DNA of 64,000 bases. Origin: Aristolochia californica. Lineage: Eukaryota; Streptophyta; Magnoliopsida; Piperales; Aristolochiaceae. Below the pieces are notes generated by a model. It was not told where the DNA came from. It did not search any database and worked only from the letters and a program-made list of their open reading frames with translations. The translations under genes were made by a program, and so were the position numbers. The stretch is from assembly GCA_029961685.1 (NCBI GenBank), contig JARWKL010000012.1:21313227-21377226 (forward strand). Reading direction: 5' to 3'. This document shows positions 10,859-24,990 of the stretch, piece by piece; position 1 is the first letter of the stretch, and each line of letters begins with the position of its first letter.

Positions 10859-11163
10859 TGACAAAACAAGATCAAGGGACTGACGGAACAGTCCAAACAT
10901 CCACAAGAGAGAGCGTAGCTCTCTGGTTTCACGGCGAAACGAAACACACGAAGATCAATCCAAAATTCTTTCCGTTAGGGATTTTCCCCCTTTCATTAAG
11001 TATATATCCTTTAGGTTTTCCTGTTACAAAATGGCCCATGGGCCCAAGACAATACCCCCTCATCCCATTAAGCCTAATCAAATAACCCTATATACATATC
11101 CCAAATTATACAACAATTATGAATATAAATTATATTTAATATACATTTTAACATATCGTAACA
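10859..11163 (-). repeat. 5' LTR of the 9375-11163 element
   Basis: 305 bp, same termini as its partner, immediately next to the primer-binding site at 10847-10858, and followed on the right by target duplication GATGT. Confidence 0.92.
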
Positions 11164-11407
11164 GATGTGTTTGGAATTTTTTTCTCATGTAGCCAAATTA
11201 TGCAGGGTCCAAGTTGGATAGAAAATCCAATAGTGGATATTGTGTATTTTTAGGTGAAATTTTAGTTAGTTGTAAGATAAAGAAGCAAAATTAGTAGCCC
11301 ACTCGCATGCAAAATCTTCATAAAGAGGAATGACACATCGCGAGTGAGTTAATGGGGGTCTAGTTTATTTATCCAGGAGTTGAATCTATAAGTTGCAAAC
11401 CTATGAC

Positions 11408-13002
11408 TAGGGGTGGCATCAAGCCGAGCCGAGCCGAGCCCGAACCTGCCTATGTTCGAGCCAAGCTTGATTTAAATATTTTGAGCCAGCTTCGAGCCGA
11501 GCCTCGTCTCGAGCCTAAAATTGTTATCGAGCTCGAGCCCAAAAATTTTAATCGAGTTTGAGACGAGCCAAGCTTGAGCTTCAACGTACATTTAAAACTT
11601 TTCAAAAAATATATATCAAATAAATTGTATATAAAATTATGCATACATTTTACATAAAATTGGGCATAACCTATATATATAATACATGTATAAGATTGGG
11701 CATGACCTCTACTTAAAATTGAGCATAATCTATGTATATAATACCTGTATAAAATTCGCCATGGGCTCTACTTAAAATTGGGCATAATCTATATAAATAA
11801 TACCTGCATAAACACTCCATAAACACTCCATAAAATTGTCTATACATTCCATAAACACTCCATGAAATTTTTTATACTCTCCATATACTCCATAAAATAG
11901 TCTAAACACTCCATATACTGTATAAAATTATGAATAAACTCTATACAGTAATCAAACACACCAAAATTAAATGAAACATCACTATCAATTTACAATCACC
12001 CAAATAAAATCTATAAATCCATTATAAATTTACAAACTATAGTTGTTTCTCTTCATGCTAGAAAATAATATATATCCCTGCATGAGCAAAATCTCTACCT
12101 ATGACAAAAACAAAAAATAAAATTAGTTATTGTCAGATAAAAAAATACTATTCCACTACTAGTTACTTAATGTCATTAAAAATATTAAAATTACTTCATC
12201 GTCAGGTGGCAGAGTAGCGGCACGGGAGGCGGCTAGTGCGAATGAAATTTCATCTTCAAGTGGAAGAACAGTTGCATTGGAGGCGGTTAGGGCAGATGGA
12301 ATTTCATCGTCAGGTGGCAGAGCAGCGACATTGAAAACGGTTAGTGTAGACGGAATTGCCTCGTCCAATGCAAGAGCAGCGACACTAGAGGCGGACGGAA
12401 TTACATCGTTCGAAGGAAGGGTAGGGTAGCGGCTCGGGTGGATGGAATCACATCGCCCGGATAGGATGAAGAGTTTTTTTTTTAAATAAAACAAATTTCG
12501 TACATGCGAAACTCACACGTGTGAAAACCCACTTGCGAGTTCCCATGCTACGCGGGATGACGCAAGGGGGAAAATAATTTTCCCCCTTGAACTTAGGTTG
12601 TCTCGGTACTGCGAGACGGGCGGCGAGGGGGAGGGGGGTGGCGGCGCCGGCAGACGGGAGCGATCTGCGGCAGGCGGTAGCGGGGTCGACCAATTTCGGT
12701 GGTAAATCGACTACGAGAGAAGAGAGAAGGAATATTGGGGGGTTCTGTGCGGCACCGGCTGGTTGGGGGCTGTCGGCGCTGTGGCCGGAGGGGCGCGTCC
12801 TGAGACAGACTCCAGAAAATCCCCTCGATTCCCGAATCGTTGCTCGTTAAATTAACGAGCCGGCGAGCCGAACCTGGCTCTGGTCGAGCTCGGCTCGTTA
12901 ATTTAAATGAGCCGATTTTTTATGTCGAGCTCGAGAGATAACGAATCGAACCGAGCCGAACTCGAGCCGCTCGTGAGCCGGCTTGGTTCGAAGCCACCCC
13001 TA
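11408..13002. mobile_element. Non-autonomous hAT-type element, copy 1
   Basis: The 1595-bp element starts TAGGGGTGGC (11408-11417) and ends GCCACCCCTA (12993-13002), a 10-bp perfect terminal inverted repeat continuing imperfectly into GAGCCGAGC-type words at both ends. It is flanked by the perfect 8-bp duplication CCTATGAC (11400-11407 and 13003-13010). An 8-bp duplication and (T/C)AGGGGTGGCA ends fit hAT transposons. No transposase was found. The interior holds an AT-rich block, a 54-bp tandem array and a GC-rich segment near 12590-12830 whose short open frames I do not regard as genes. Confidence 0.9.
12197..12410 (-). repeat. 54-bp in-frame tandem repeat inside hAT copy 1
   Basis: Four copies of a 54-bp unit start near 12197, 12251, 12305 and 12359 (CATCGTCAGGTGGCAGAG and variants), with a shortened one at 12404. 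The period is 18 codons, so the minus-strand 111-codon open frame at 12159-12494 reads a repeated ALPPDDEIPSAL-like unit. No known domain, and the frame may be a by-product of the repeat. Confidence 0.75.
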
Positions 13003-13220
13003 CCTATGACCATGTATTGTGATCACCATATAACTATTTTCATTTATTGCAATTCGGTGCTTCATGAACAAACTAAACATATTTAAGTTGATTATCACTT
13101 TATTCAAGACGTTGTGATAAGGAAGGAAGTTGTTATTCCCAGCCTTGTGCAAGTGTGAGTTTTGGATATTATATCACAAGTTAGGGTTGCTAGAAATATA
13201 CACTCCGGCTTGAGGGGGAG

Positions 13221-13595
13221 TGTTAAAAATTAAAGTGAGAGATATTTTGGTTATTTTACCTAGTTGATATGAGTTTTTAGAAGTGTTAGTATGTTTGGAT
13301 GATTGTTAGAAGAATATGGTCCAATTTTCATATTGTTATGTGGGGTAATTTGTAAGATATGGGTTATTGACTCATAAGGAGCATTCATGTAATATGACAC
13401 AAGTAACATCAGTAAATACAAATAGAAGAGGGGGACAATTTGAGGTCCTAATGTGTGCTGAAACTCAACAAACTCTTCTTCTCCATTTTTTTCTTTATTT
13501 TTCTCACTTTTTCTTCTCAAAACTTATATTTTTACATTATCATTAAATACTTTGCTTGAGGTTGTAATTGGTACTTGCATACAATTCTTTTACAG
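13221..13595 (+). repeat. 3' LTR of the old copia element (right limit uncertain)
   Basis: Starts TGTTAAAAATTAAAG directly after the polypurine tract TTGAGGGGGAG at 13210-13220. A plausible end is CTTTTACA near 13595, chosen only because it ends in CA; no partner LTR was found to fix it. Confidence 0.55.
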
Positions 13596-14399
13596 GTGGT
13601 TGCAACAAGAGTGGTGATGGCTACAATGGAAAGAAACCCAATGGATTTTTAAAGAGTAGTCGGAGGAAAGCTCTACTTGTAATATAATGATCAGGCTTTG
13701 GAGGTAAGATAGAATTCAAATTTATTACATATGTTTCTTTCCTTTATTGTTTAGGCTACGATTCTTATACAAATATCTGAATGAAATTGTTTTTCTTATG
13801 ATATTGTCTTATTTGAATTTTGAATGACATAAATTTTCATGGTTCTTTTTGGAACCTTGTAAAAATCTGTCATTCTCCTTCATGGCCATGTGTTTGGACT
13901 TAGTTTGACTTGGGGGTGTTTGGACTTAGTTTGACTTGGGGATTTATTCAGCTAGCTACTCTAGTGATGAATTTCTATTATCAAAGTTCGTTCATAGGGA
14001 ATTTTTATTTTGTGGGATGCTAACCATGAGTTGCCAACCTCATCGATTACTGATAACACTTCAATTTTTTGTGAGAAGATGAATCCTTAGTCTACTCAAC
14101 ATTGTTTACACCCAATTTTTTCTTTTTTAAGAAACTATTATTTATAAAAATATTATTAATCTTATTATATTTAAAATAATAATCCTAATTCATAGAATTG
14201 AAAATTAATGTTAAATAAAATATTTAAGTTTAATTAAATTGAATTTAAATTGTAAATTGAGAGCACCAAACGAAAGTGGTCCTCGAAAGTTGCTAGTAAT
14301 AAATAAAAAATAATTTTAAAAAAACGCATGATCTCTCTTCCCTTCGAAATCGAGACCAAAGGAATAAAAAAAGGAAGAGGAGACACCCAGGGGAGATCT
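13596..14399. other. Unassigned stretch upstream of URM1
   Basis: No coding gene recognised. A 26-bp unit TGTTTGGACTTAGTTTGACT... is tandemly duplicated at 13891-13916 and 13917-13942 with one difference at the last base. The rest is AT-rich. The right part is the likely promoter region of URM1. Confidence 0.4.
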
Positions 14400-14515
14400 A
14401 TTTTATTCTGAGTTCCGACCTCGCCCCTGCTTCCTTCTCTGCAGTAAAGAGGTAGCGTCTCAGTCGTCGAGCACCTTCCCTCGTCGAGCATTTGCATCAG
14501 TTCACCGACTTACAG
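14400..14515 (+). other. Possible non-coding first exon (5' UTR) of URM1
   Basis: A relatively GC-rich island ends in CTTACAG/GTACTA, a good donor at 14516. A matching acceptor TTAGCAG ends at 16169, 15 bases before the URM1 start codon. The pair suggests a 5' UTR intron, common in plant housekeeping genes. No transcript evidence is available, and the start of the exon is a guess. Confidence 0.3.
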
Positions 14516-16184
14516 GTACTAACCTTTCTCTGTTTCTCTATATTAAATCCTATAAAACACTAATCAGGAGTACCTCTCCCCGATTTAACCTTTTTTTTTC
14601 CGCTGGAGGCACTGAAGTTACTTGCACGGAGTCTAAGCAAGTTGGGGAATTAAATTTTTATTCGGCACTGGGTGGTCGAACTTGGCAGTTGGCAATAGGG
14701 CACGAGGCATCCCAATTGGTTTTCATCTTTCGATGATGTTTAAATCACTGTCCAACAAGTCGATTCCTGTTTTTCTCCCTTTATGAATGTTTCCAGGAAG
14801 TAGACTAGAAGTGTTGATGATCTTGTCTTCATATTAGAGAAGCTGGTATTTGGAGAAGGATAAAGGGGGGAAATTTTATCCTAGTTCGAGTTGTTAGAGG
14901 TGGCTCCCGGTACAACCTCGACTGGACGCGCCACAGAAGTGTAGCCTCTTGTCAATTAGTGATACTTTTGTATTCCTTTTATTGCAATCTCATGATGCCG
15001 TACTTTGAAATAATTACACATGTAAAAGGTGAGAATGTCGAAGCTGTACCAGAAATTTTCAGGAAGGCCCTTTTAACTTCTTGGTTAAATTTTGGGCATT
15101 GCATTTTGAGGGCATAGATGCCTGGGAAAATATAGTCTAGTATGAGGTCAGTATGGTGCTGCTTTGAATCTTGGTTTAAAAACATGAAATAAATAACTCA
15201 AATTCTTGCTGAATAGAGGTGTAGAAGCTGTGGATGACGAACTCAATGGGAATGCTTTTTTCCACCCTGAGAGAAAGAAAAGGTCCACGCTTGACATAAT
15301 TATTTGTGCTATCAAAAGAGAAGAAGAACAAACAATTAATGGCATGAGAAAGACAAAAGGAAGAAAATGGGAAGAAAATCTGCCTTCCTCGCCTCCTGAG
15401 AAGCTACACCTGTTTTTCAATAAACAGATATAAATCACTTGTATGGTACAAGAGATCCAAGGGGCCAAGATAGGATGGCTGCGTTTCACACAAACTCCTG
15501 TAACTATGGCTTTTTCAGGGTTAAGAAAAGTAGTTTTCACTGTTGAATAAAGAATAGGTGGAAAAGAAGGGAATCAAAGTTTGAGGAGATGGATAGGTGA
15601 TAGTTTTGGGAAGGTGAAGAGAATGCTGATTCGAGATGGGATTGAAGTTATTCAAGAGGAAGGGTTTCTTCCCTTCATCTTTTTATCCATCTGAGTATAG
15701 AACATTGATTGATAGTTTTCAGAAGTTTTTCACAGATTCATCTTCAACTATAGACAGGATTTTGGCAGCTTTAATTGGTTTTTAAATTTGCATGGTACTG
15801 ACTAGAGTGAAGGAGATGTTTAGATTTCAATTGATTCATAAGCTCTGGCCCCCTTTACGTACTTGTTTCCTCCAGTGCTCATGCAAGTTTTGATTTCGAC
15901 ACCATTCTTCTTCACAATTTTAATTGATTGTGTCTCAAATTTGTTTTGTTTGTTCTTCTATGTTATTTTTTTTCTTTTTCTTGGTGCTTAATTTTACCAA
16001 CCACCTTTACATGGTTATTGATCTCTTTTTAGCTTTTGCAAATGTCTCAAGTTGGCGTTGTTTTAATAACAAGGTGAATCATCTATTTTGTCTTGTATTT
16101 ATTGTGAGCCTACATGTTCTCTTGTTTCCAGGGTTTCTTTCTGTTTCTTTGGTTACAAACTCTTAGCAGATTGGGAACATCACA
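14516..16184 (+). other. Probable 5' UTR intron and leader of URM1
   Basis: Contains only short open frames with no recognisable product (for example 15206-15433 plus and 15148-15540 minus). Pyrimidine-rich before the acceptor ending at 16169. Leader ATTGGGAACATCACA precedes the ATG. Confidence 0.3.
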
Positions 16185-19271
<3,087 letters not shown>

Positions 19272-20010
19272 CACTGGGGAGGGAAATTATAAATATTATC
19301 ATTGTAAGATTTCGACTTATGAGACCCGAGCTTTTTGAATGGCCCTTTATTGCAGCTCATATTAGTTGTCACAATTGAAAATAATTTACAAAGTTCAAGC
19401 TCAAAGAAGTTAGAAATCATCCGGTAAGCAGATATTGTGGAAACAACCCTATCGACAATCAATACGACCACTCATGATTATTTTTACAGAAATCTTCAAC
19501 AACCATTAATGACGACATGTTATTCTGATCCGGGCTCCTCGTTCGATTCAGAGTTCTGAAGCAGGGGGGGGAGGGGTTGAATGCCATTGAACCTGAACGG
19601 ATGTGTTCTAAACAGCTTAAAGTAGGGGCTGAGATTTAATAGTGTGTAGGAACTGGGAAGTCGATTTACTTATAAACACCAACTCCTTTTGCAGATCAGA
19701 TGATAAACTTGATTGGTTAATTTTGTTGGATCAGTTTGGTCTTGGCGGGTCCGCGAGGGTGGTGGGAGAGGGAGCTGCCTCCATTTTTGTTGACAACGGA
19801 AGCTTCCATCTCTTCCCCCATCCACTACCAATCATTCTACTATTAAAAGAAATTGGAGACGAACCCAAGTTTGACTTTCCCTCAACGGATCCGCCCTTTG
19901 TTTCTTTCTCTTCCCATGTCCATTTCGATTTTTCTGGTTCTCTTTCTCTCGTTGGCTCTCTCTTTCTCTCTCACTCCCAATCTCTCTCTAGTTCAGTCAC
20001 AGCATTAAAC
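19272..20010 (+). other. URM1 3' flank and CT-rich spacer
   Basis: After the URM1 stop nothing coding is recognised. From about 19900 to 20000 the plus strand is strongly pyrimidine-rich (CTCTCTCTTT-type) and runs directly into the kinase relic, as also happens at 5820-5900. Confidence 0.4.
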
Positions 20011-20196
20011 ACTCCTGTATGCTTGGTGGGTCTCTGGTGTATTCGACACATCCCCTCAAACAGACAAAAAATGAGCAAAGTAATTCAAATGCTTGAATGA
20101 CTTTAAAGGAAATGTTGAAATTGAAATGCCTCCAAACCCTTTTCCAAAGGACAACGGATTCCATTATCACATAACTTGTGGTGCTTCAGTATAGTA
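20011..20196 (+). pseudogene. C-terminal fragment of an LRK10L-type kinase
   Basis: The plus strand encodes VCLVGLWCIRHIPSN and QKMSKVIQMLE, the last kinase subdomain, then a frameshift, then GNVEIEMPPNPFPK and a short tail ending near 20196. The conserved NRPTM motif is altered to NRQKM. Everything upstream of this subdomain is missing and is replaced by a CT-rich tract. It is a relic, closer to the array kinases than to random sequence but clearly old. Confidence 0.8.
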
Positions 20197-20627
20197 CAAT
20201 AACGAGAACCATTGACAACTCGTTGTTTTATCACCCATTTTAACTTTTTGAAAGTTTGTGTTCGGTTTCGTACTTATCATCGAGACTTTGTGATAGAGGA
20301 GATTAAATACTATGTCTTTGTTATTTGTTTCAAGATGGGATCACTACTATTACCTCCCAACTTGAGGTGGAGTGTTCGAAGATATGACTAAGTTGGAGTG
20401 TCATTGATGTAATTAATTTATGATTTTTGTCTCTTCTCCACTTGTACTAAAGTGACGGGTATACTTGTGATATTAGTACTTTTAACATCTATAAATAAAA
20501 CTTAAGGGGGAGGGTTTGGACAAGTCCATAACCCTAATCTTCCTCCTCCTTTCTCCCCACGTGCTCTCTTTCTCCTTGGACGTCTCTCGTTCTCCCTCTC
20601 TCTTTCTTCCTCTTCTTTCTCCCCAGT

Positions 20628-21725
20628 TGAGACGGAGGATGAAGCCATGGTGTGGCCAAACACCAAGGTGGAAGACTGTGCAAGTCCAGTGCATAGCAAT
20701 AGAAGCAATGGCCAAGGCCAAGTGCAATGGCACAGCCCAGAGGGGCGCACACATATGGCTGGCCCAACATCAACTTCAGCAAAAGAAGACACACTTGAGC
20801 TTGCCAAACGGATGGCCAAGCAACAAGGTGCACAACAACCCCAACAGCCAGCTCAGACACAAGGCAGCACGCCAGCAGACACTTCTAGCGGGGCGAAATG
20901 GGGTTGGGCGCAACCAGGAATCTTGGCGGGGCGAAATGGGGTTGCTGGCGCCCAACCAGGACTCCAGGCAGGGCGAAATGGGGTTTCCTCAGGACGCCAG
21001 GCGCAGGTGCGCACGCGGCAGGACTCCAGGCACAGGCGCCAGGCGCCCGCGCGCGCAGGACTCCAGGCGCAGGTGCCCGCTGGCGAAATGGGGTTTCCGC
21101 CAGGCGCCAGGCGCCCCGCGCGAAATGGGGTTTCCTGAGGCGCCAGGCGCCAGGCGCTCGCGGGCGAAATGGGGTTTCCGCCAGGCGCCAGGCGCCCCGC
21201 GCGAAATGGGGTTTCCTGGGCTCCAGGCGCCAGGCGCCCCGCGCGAAATGGGGTTTCCTGGCGACCAGGTCGCCAGGCGCCCTGGTCTGGCGGGCGCCAA
21301 CCTGACCAAGGCGCCCCTTGACGCCAGAAACCGAATTTTTGGGATCTGACGGATTTTTGAGCGTTTTTAGAGATTTCAAAAGGCCTAGGGAGATACTATA
21401 AATAGAGAGGCCTCTCCCATTGTAAAAGGGTCGAAAAATCCTTAGCCTTCTTTACTCTTTTGGTGTATAGAGAGAGTTTTTAGCCTTGGCTTTCAAGAGT
21501 GTTTAGCCACCCTTTGTAACCTTGTATTCTCAATACAAAGTAGGCTTTTCTCTTCTATTCCTTGGTGTTTTCGTTGTCCCATTTGGCTTGTAACTTCTTG
21601 TGTGAAGTATTGGTTGGAAGATCCGAAGCTCAAGGAGGCTGACTAGTTCTTGGGAAGAGCTAGGCCGCACGGGGTAGATATTCCGCTTGGCTAGACGGAC
21701 CTAGCCCAAATTTAACCGCGTGACA
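20628..21725 (+). mobile_element. Solo LTR with perfect 5-bp target duplication
   Basis: 1098 bp starting TGAGACGG and ending CCGCGTGACA, flanked by CCAGT at 20623-20627 and 21726-21730. It has LTR anatomy: TATA box TATAAATA at 21397-21404, then a leader-like R/U5 region. There is no second copy or internal domain, so recombination between two LTRs probably removed the rest. The orientation is read from the TATA box. The 5' half is GC-rich and carries a minisatellite. Confidence 0.85.
20893..21260 (+). repeat. GC-rich minisatellite inside the solo LTR
   Basis: Eight copies of GCGAAATGGGG(T) occur at roughly 20893, 20931, 20973, 21083, 21119, 21164, 21200 and 21242, separated by CAGGCGCCAGGCGC-type spacers of variable length. 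The period of 36-110 bp produces long open frames on both strands rich in Arg, Pro, Gly and Ala; these are by-products of composition. Confidence 0.85.
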
Positions 21726-21839
21726 CCAGTGCTCTCTCTCTCTCCCTCTCTCTTTCCTCCTCTTCTTATTTTTCTTCTCCCTTCTTCGTGTTCCTTCTTT
21801 TCTTCATTACCAAATATCTAAAGGCTATAGATCTTGAAA

Positions 21840-23280
21840 ATCAATATGTTGTTTATTCGCATGCAGGATTCCTCCACGTAAAAAGTCATGCTTGTTAAAG
21901 AGGGCCACATGCCAATCAGGATTCCTTCCAAGTATGCCAATGTTTGGCCATTTCTTTTTAAATCTTCTCTCGGATTCTCATCCTCTTCCTACCTTCATCC
22001 CCATAACCCTAAATTAGTGTCCTATAATTTTTTTTGTAAATAAATTATTTAGTTAAATTTATTTTTTGAATTATTTATAGTGTTCTTTGCTTTGCATCAA
22101 ATTAAAACATGCTTCACCACTTGTGCAGGTCCTGTCAATTCTTTTGTTTTTTTACAAGCATATCCCCCAAGCAAGATACTTAATGTGTCAAAGCCACTCT
22201 TCTTTTTGGTCCAAGTCACTTTTTTTTGTGAGAATAAAAAATACCCCCATTCCCTTTTTCTATGAATTTAAAGGTTCAAATGCTCAAAAAATCTAAAAAA
22301 TATGCATTAAATTTTTTGTCTTTGAAAAAAAACAATAGGTCACTTTTGAAATTTGAACACCAAATGAGCTCGAGTCCAAGTCTGAAAGACAGCCTGTGTG
22401 TTGTTGTATGATAGGGTCAACTCTTTTTTATGTAGTCAACTCCTTTTTTTTGTCAAAACATGTCATTTTTTTATTAACTTCCTTTTCACTCAATGTAGTT
22501 GAATGATTTTCAATCAGGTGACTCTTTGTCCCATAGTCGAGTCCTTTGAGTTTTGGTACTTTAAGAATTCAATTCTCCCACTAATGAGTCAAAGGCTTTA
22601 TAAAATTCTCAATTCACTATATTTAGTGATCAATTCCTCTTTTACTTTTAGTTCTTCAGTTCTTTAGTTGAAGGAGTCAACTCCTTTTAGCCTTTATGCT
22701 ACAGGGTTACATCCTCCATACTGAATTACTCGACTCCTATGCATGGGGTTGACTCTATCCTACTTTACTCTTCTTATCTCTTCTGGATTTGTTGCTTGCA
22801 TAAGATGATTTTCTCTCTCTTATTTAATCAAATGATGTTGTTAGGTTGTTAAGAAGATGTACTTTCTAGCATGAGCTACTTGTCCCTTTCTTTTTGTGTA
22901 TGAGTTGGTTAGATAGACTGGTTGAATGAACATTTATACTATCAAAAATTTCTTTTGGAGTTTTTTGAGCTGTAAGACAATCCAAATCCAAATCCAAATG
23001 CACGGCATTAGTACCTTTGGTGTTCGTTATCATCAAAACCTAATGGAATGGGATCTTTAGACCATTGTCCTCCCAAAAGAATTTACATCAACCACAAATA
23101 GACATCATAGTAAGAGATCTCAATGAGATTCAAGTATCTACATGGTCTAGTGATTAGCAATAGTAGTTTTACTTATTAGAATTAGATATGAATACTCGTT
23201 CATAAATAAATTTGATCAATTCAATGCTTTGAAGATGGTCTAGTGATTAGCAATAGTAGGTAACACTCTGGCTTTCAGCG
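21840..23280 (+). repeat. Array spacer module, homologous to 48300-49500 and 56640-57835
   Basis: Shared landmarks in order are TTCTTTGCTTTGCAT, a GTCAACTC-rich stretch, TTGTTGCTTGCATAAGATGA, CCAAATGCAC..CATTAGT and AGAGATCTCAATGAGATTCA. The first part (21850-21980) also matches 54436-54560 (TTTATTCGCATGCA..TTCCTCCA). No coding content recognised. It marks the left edge of the kinase tandem duplication. Confidence 0.75.
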
Positions 23281-23282
23281 TT

Positions 23283-23720
23283 ATGGAAGCCTTCATTGTT
23301 AATGATTTTCTTAAGCCAGAAGACTTTGTTGAAGGCGATAGGAATGATTTTTTTTTTTGCCCCTTCGTTTTGTTGAAAAAACATGACCCAGTCTTTACTA
23401 ATTTATTATTTCCCAGCATTCCTGAACATTTTGATGATCGAAGCAGATATAAAAATATTCGGTCCTCTTCAACATCGAAGTGCGTCCTTCCGAATTGGGA
23501 TAATAATTGATATCAAAATATTCCGAAAAATTGTATCTGATGTTAATCCAAGGAAAAGTCGTCTGTTCTCTTCCAACTTCTGATCCACCATCAATTTCTA
23601 CCTTCTTAAAAAATATCTTTGTGGCAACTGCCAATTTGGTTTTATCCGATTTTTTAAACTTAATAAAATCGGATGATGATGGCTTAATCAAATTTAGAAC
23701 TGTACATGTATATAGTCAAA
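23283..23720 (+). repeat. Upstream module of kinase unit A, cut from its gene by an insertion
   Basis: Similar to 51415-51660 (unit C) and 61370-61800 (unit D): AATGATTTTCTTAAGC, GAAGGCGA(C/T)AGGAATGATTTTTTT, TTTGATGATCGAAGCAGAT and CATCAATTTCTACCTTCTT recur. In D this module lies about 340 bp before the TATA box; in unit A the 4.66-kb element at 23721-28380 intervenes. Confidence 0.75.
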
Positions 23721-23844
23721 TGTGACACGTAGACTTTGTACGTTGCTACGTCATCAACACTCGATGAGTCAATTGACACGTTGACTGCTATGTCACCATT
23801 CCGACACGTTAGCTCACAAGTAAGATGCCACATCATTATATGAC
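23721..23844 (+). repeat. Left terminal inverted repeat
   Basis: Starts TGTGACACGTAGACTTTG and ends near ATGCCACATCATTATA. Aligns, with scattered mismatches, to the reverse complement of 28253-28380. Confidence 0.8.
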
Positions 23845-23859
23845 AAAAAAAACAAACTA

Positions 23860-24990
23860 CAGTTTAAAAAATAACATGGCAAAATTTTAAAATAGTTATA
23901 ATTTTTAAAAAAAAATTGAAAAAAAATTTTAGATTTTAAGAATCAAATTTCTCAATACATTTTTTATTACTTTATATTTAAAATAATAAATTCTAAAAAA
24001 AATTAATTAATTAAAAACTTAACTCTCACCTATTTAACACCATTTATTATCAATTAAAATATTTATTCATTGAAAAATATGAAAACTCTATATTAGAGTT
24101 TAAATATAAAATTTATAGGTAAACTTTTTATTACTTTATATATTAAATAATAAAAAATAAAATAAGTATACTAATTAATTAAAAATCTTACTTTTACCTA
24201 TTTAAAACCTCTTATTATAGATTAAAATATTTAAAAATTGAAAAAATTATACAAAAAAATTATTTTAGAGTTTAAAAATAAAATTTGTTGGAACACTTTT
24301 TATCACCTTATTTATATAATTAATTAAAAATCTTACTCTACCTATTTAACACATTTTATTATTTATTTAAAATATTTATTAACTAAAAAAATTAAAATTC
24401 TATTTTAAAGTTTAAAAATTAAATGTATCAGTACACTTTTTATTACCTTATATTAAAAATATTAAGTTATTAATCAATTTAAAAATCTTACTTTTACCTA
24501 TTTGACACCTTTTAATTATCAATTTAAAATATTTTGTAATTAAACATTTTAAAAAAAATTATTTTAGAGTTAAAAATCAAATTTATCAATACTTTTTTAA
24601 TCAAATTTATAGGTACACTTTTTATTATCAACATTTAAAAAAATAAAAAATAAAATAAGTTTAATAATTAATTAAAAAATCTTACTCTTACCTATTTAAC
24701 ACATTTTATTATCAATTTAAAATATTTATTAATTTAAAAAATTATTCAAAAATTTTACTTTACAGATTAAAAATCAAAATTTTCGGTCCACATTTTGTTA
24801 CCTTATATTTACAATAATAGAATATAAAATTATTAGATTATTTAATTATAAATCTTACTCTTACCTATTTAATACTTTTAATTATCAATTTAAAATATTT
24901 ATTAATTGCAAAAATGTTTGAAAATTTTATTTTAGAGTTTAAAAATTAAATTTATCAGTTCACTTTTTATTACCTTGTATTTACAACAAT
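23860..24990. repeat. AT-rich degenerate tandem repeat, about 165-bp period
   Basis: The landmark CTTACT(C/T)TTACCTATTTAA(C/A)AC recurs near 24024, 24189, 24330, 24487, 24680 and 24855, each followed by an ATTATCAATTTAAAATATTTATTAA-like word and by CACTTTTTATTACCTTATATT. Spacings range from about 140 to 195 bp. No coding content. Confidence 0.75.

Larger units (their letters stand above)
9375..11163 (-). mobile_element. Young non-autonomous Ty1/copia-type LTR element with matched TSD
   Basis: Two 305-bp direct repeats (9375-9679 and 10859-11163) begin TG and end CA on either strand and differ at about four positions by eye. The element is flanked by the perfect 5-bp duplication GATGT at 9370-9374 and 11164-11168. 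The minus strand reads: 5' LTR, PBS, a 5S rRNA-like leader, the C-terminal part of RT, RNase H, 3' LTR. Gag, protease, integrase and most of RT are missing, so movement would need a helper. It sits inside the older copia element at 8150-13595. Confidence 0.92.
8150..13595 (+). mobile_element. Old Ty1/copia retrotransposon split by two nested insertions
   Basis: Decayed copia domains occur in order on the plus strand. Integrase comes first (VHFDVW-like, then FGYKYFVSFINDFSHST near 8205-8255, then TPQ.N..VERKNRHLLEVACT near 8430-8490), followed by the FGC...LGY region to 8760 and the RT entry (TYGVDV) ending at 9374. After the first insert, an RNase H piece (GSKLDRKSNSGYCVFLG) reads from about 11205, is cut again at 11400, and resumes at 13011 with HHIT...VLHEQTKHI..DYHF. 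A purine-rich GGGGGAG tract then precedes a 3' LTR at 13221. The central RT is missing, so it was deleted before or at the first insertion. Many stops show long inactivity. Confidence 0.75.
20250..21830 (+). mobile_element. 3' end and LTR of an old copia element, split by a solo LTR
   Basis: A short decayed pol end (YHRDFVIEEI near 20268-20300, PPNLRWSVRR near 20355-20380) runs into an LTR beginning TGTTCGAAGATA at 20373 after purine-rich CTTGAGGTGGAG. The CT-rich LTR sequence breaks at 20627 and resumes at 21731, the insertion being the solo LTR. The right limit is estimated. No upstream body is present in the window. Confidence 0.5.

Noticed and set aside
12448..12850. Overlapping ORFs in the GC-rich core of hAT copy 1
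   Set aside because: Low-complexity Gly/Ala/Arg content, open on both strands, no domain and no counterpart kept open in hAT copy 2.
20482..21379. Several long overlapping ORFs on both strands (up to 277 codons)
   Set aside because: They lie in the solo LTR and its GC-rich minisatellite; frames are open on both strands because of composition, and products are Arg/Pro/Gly/Ala repeats without a domain.
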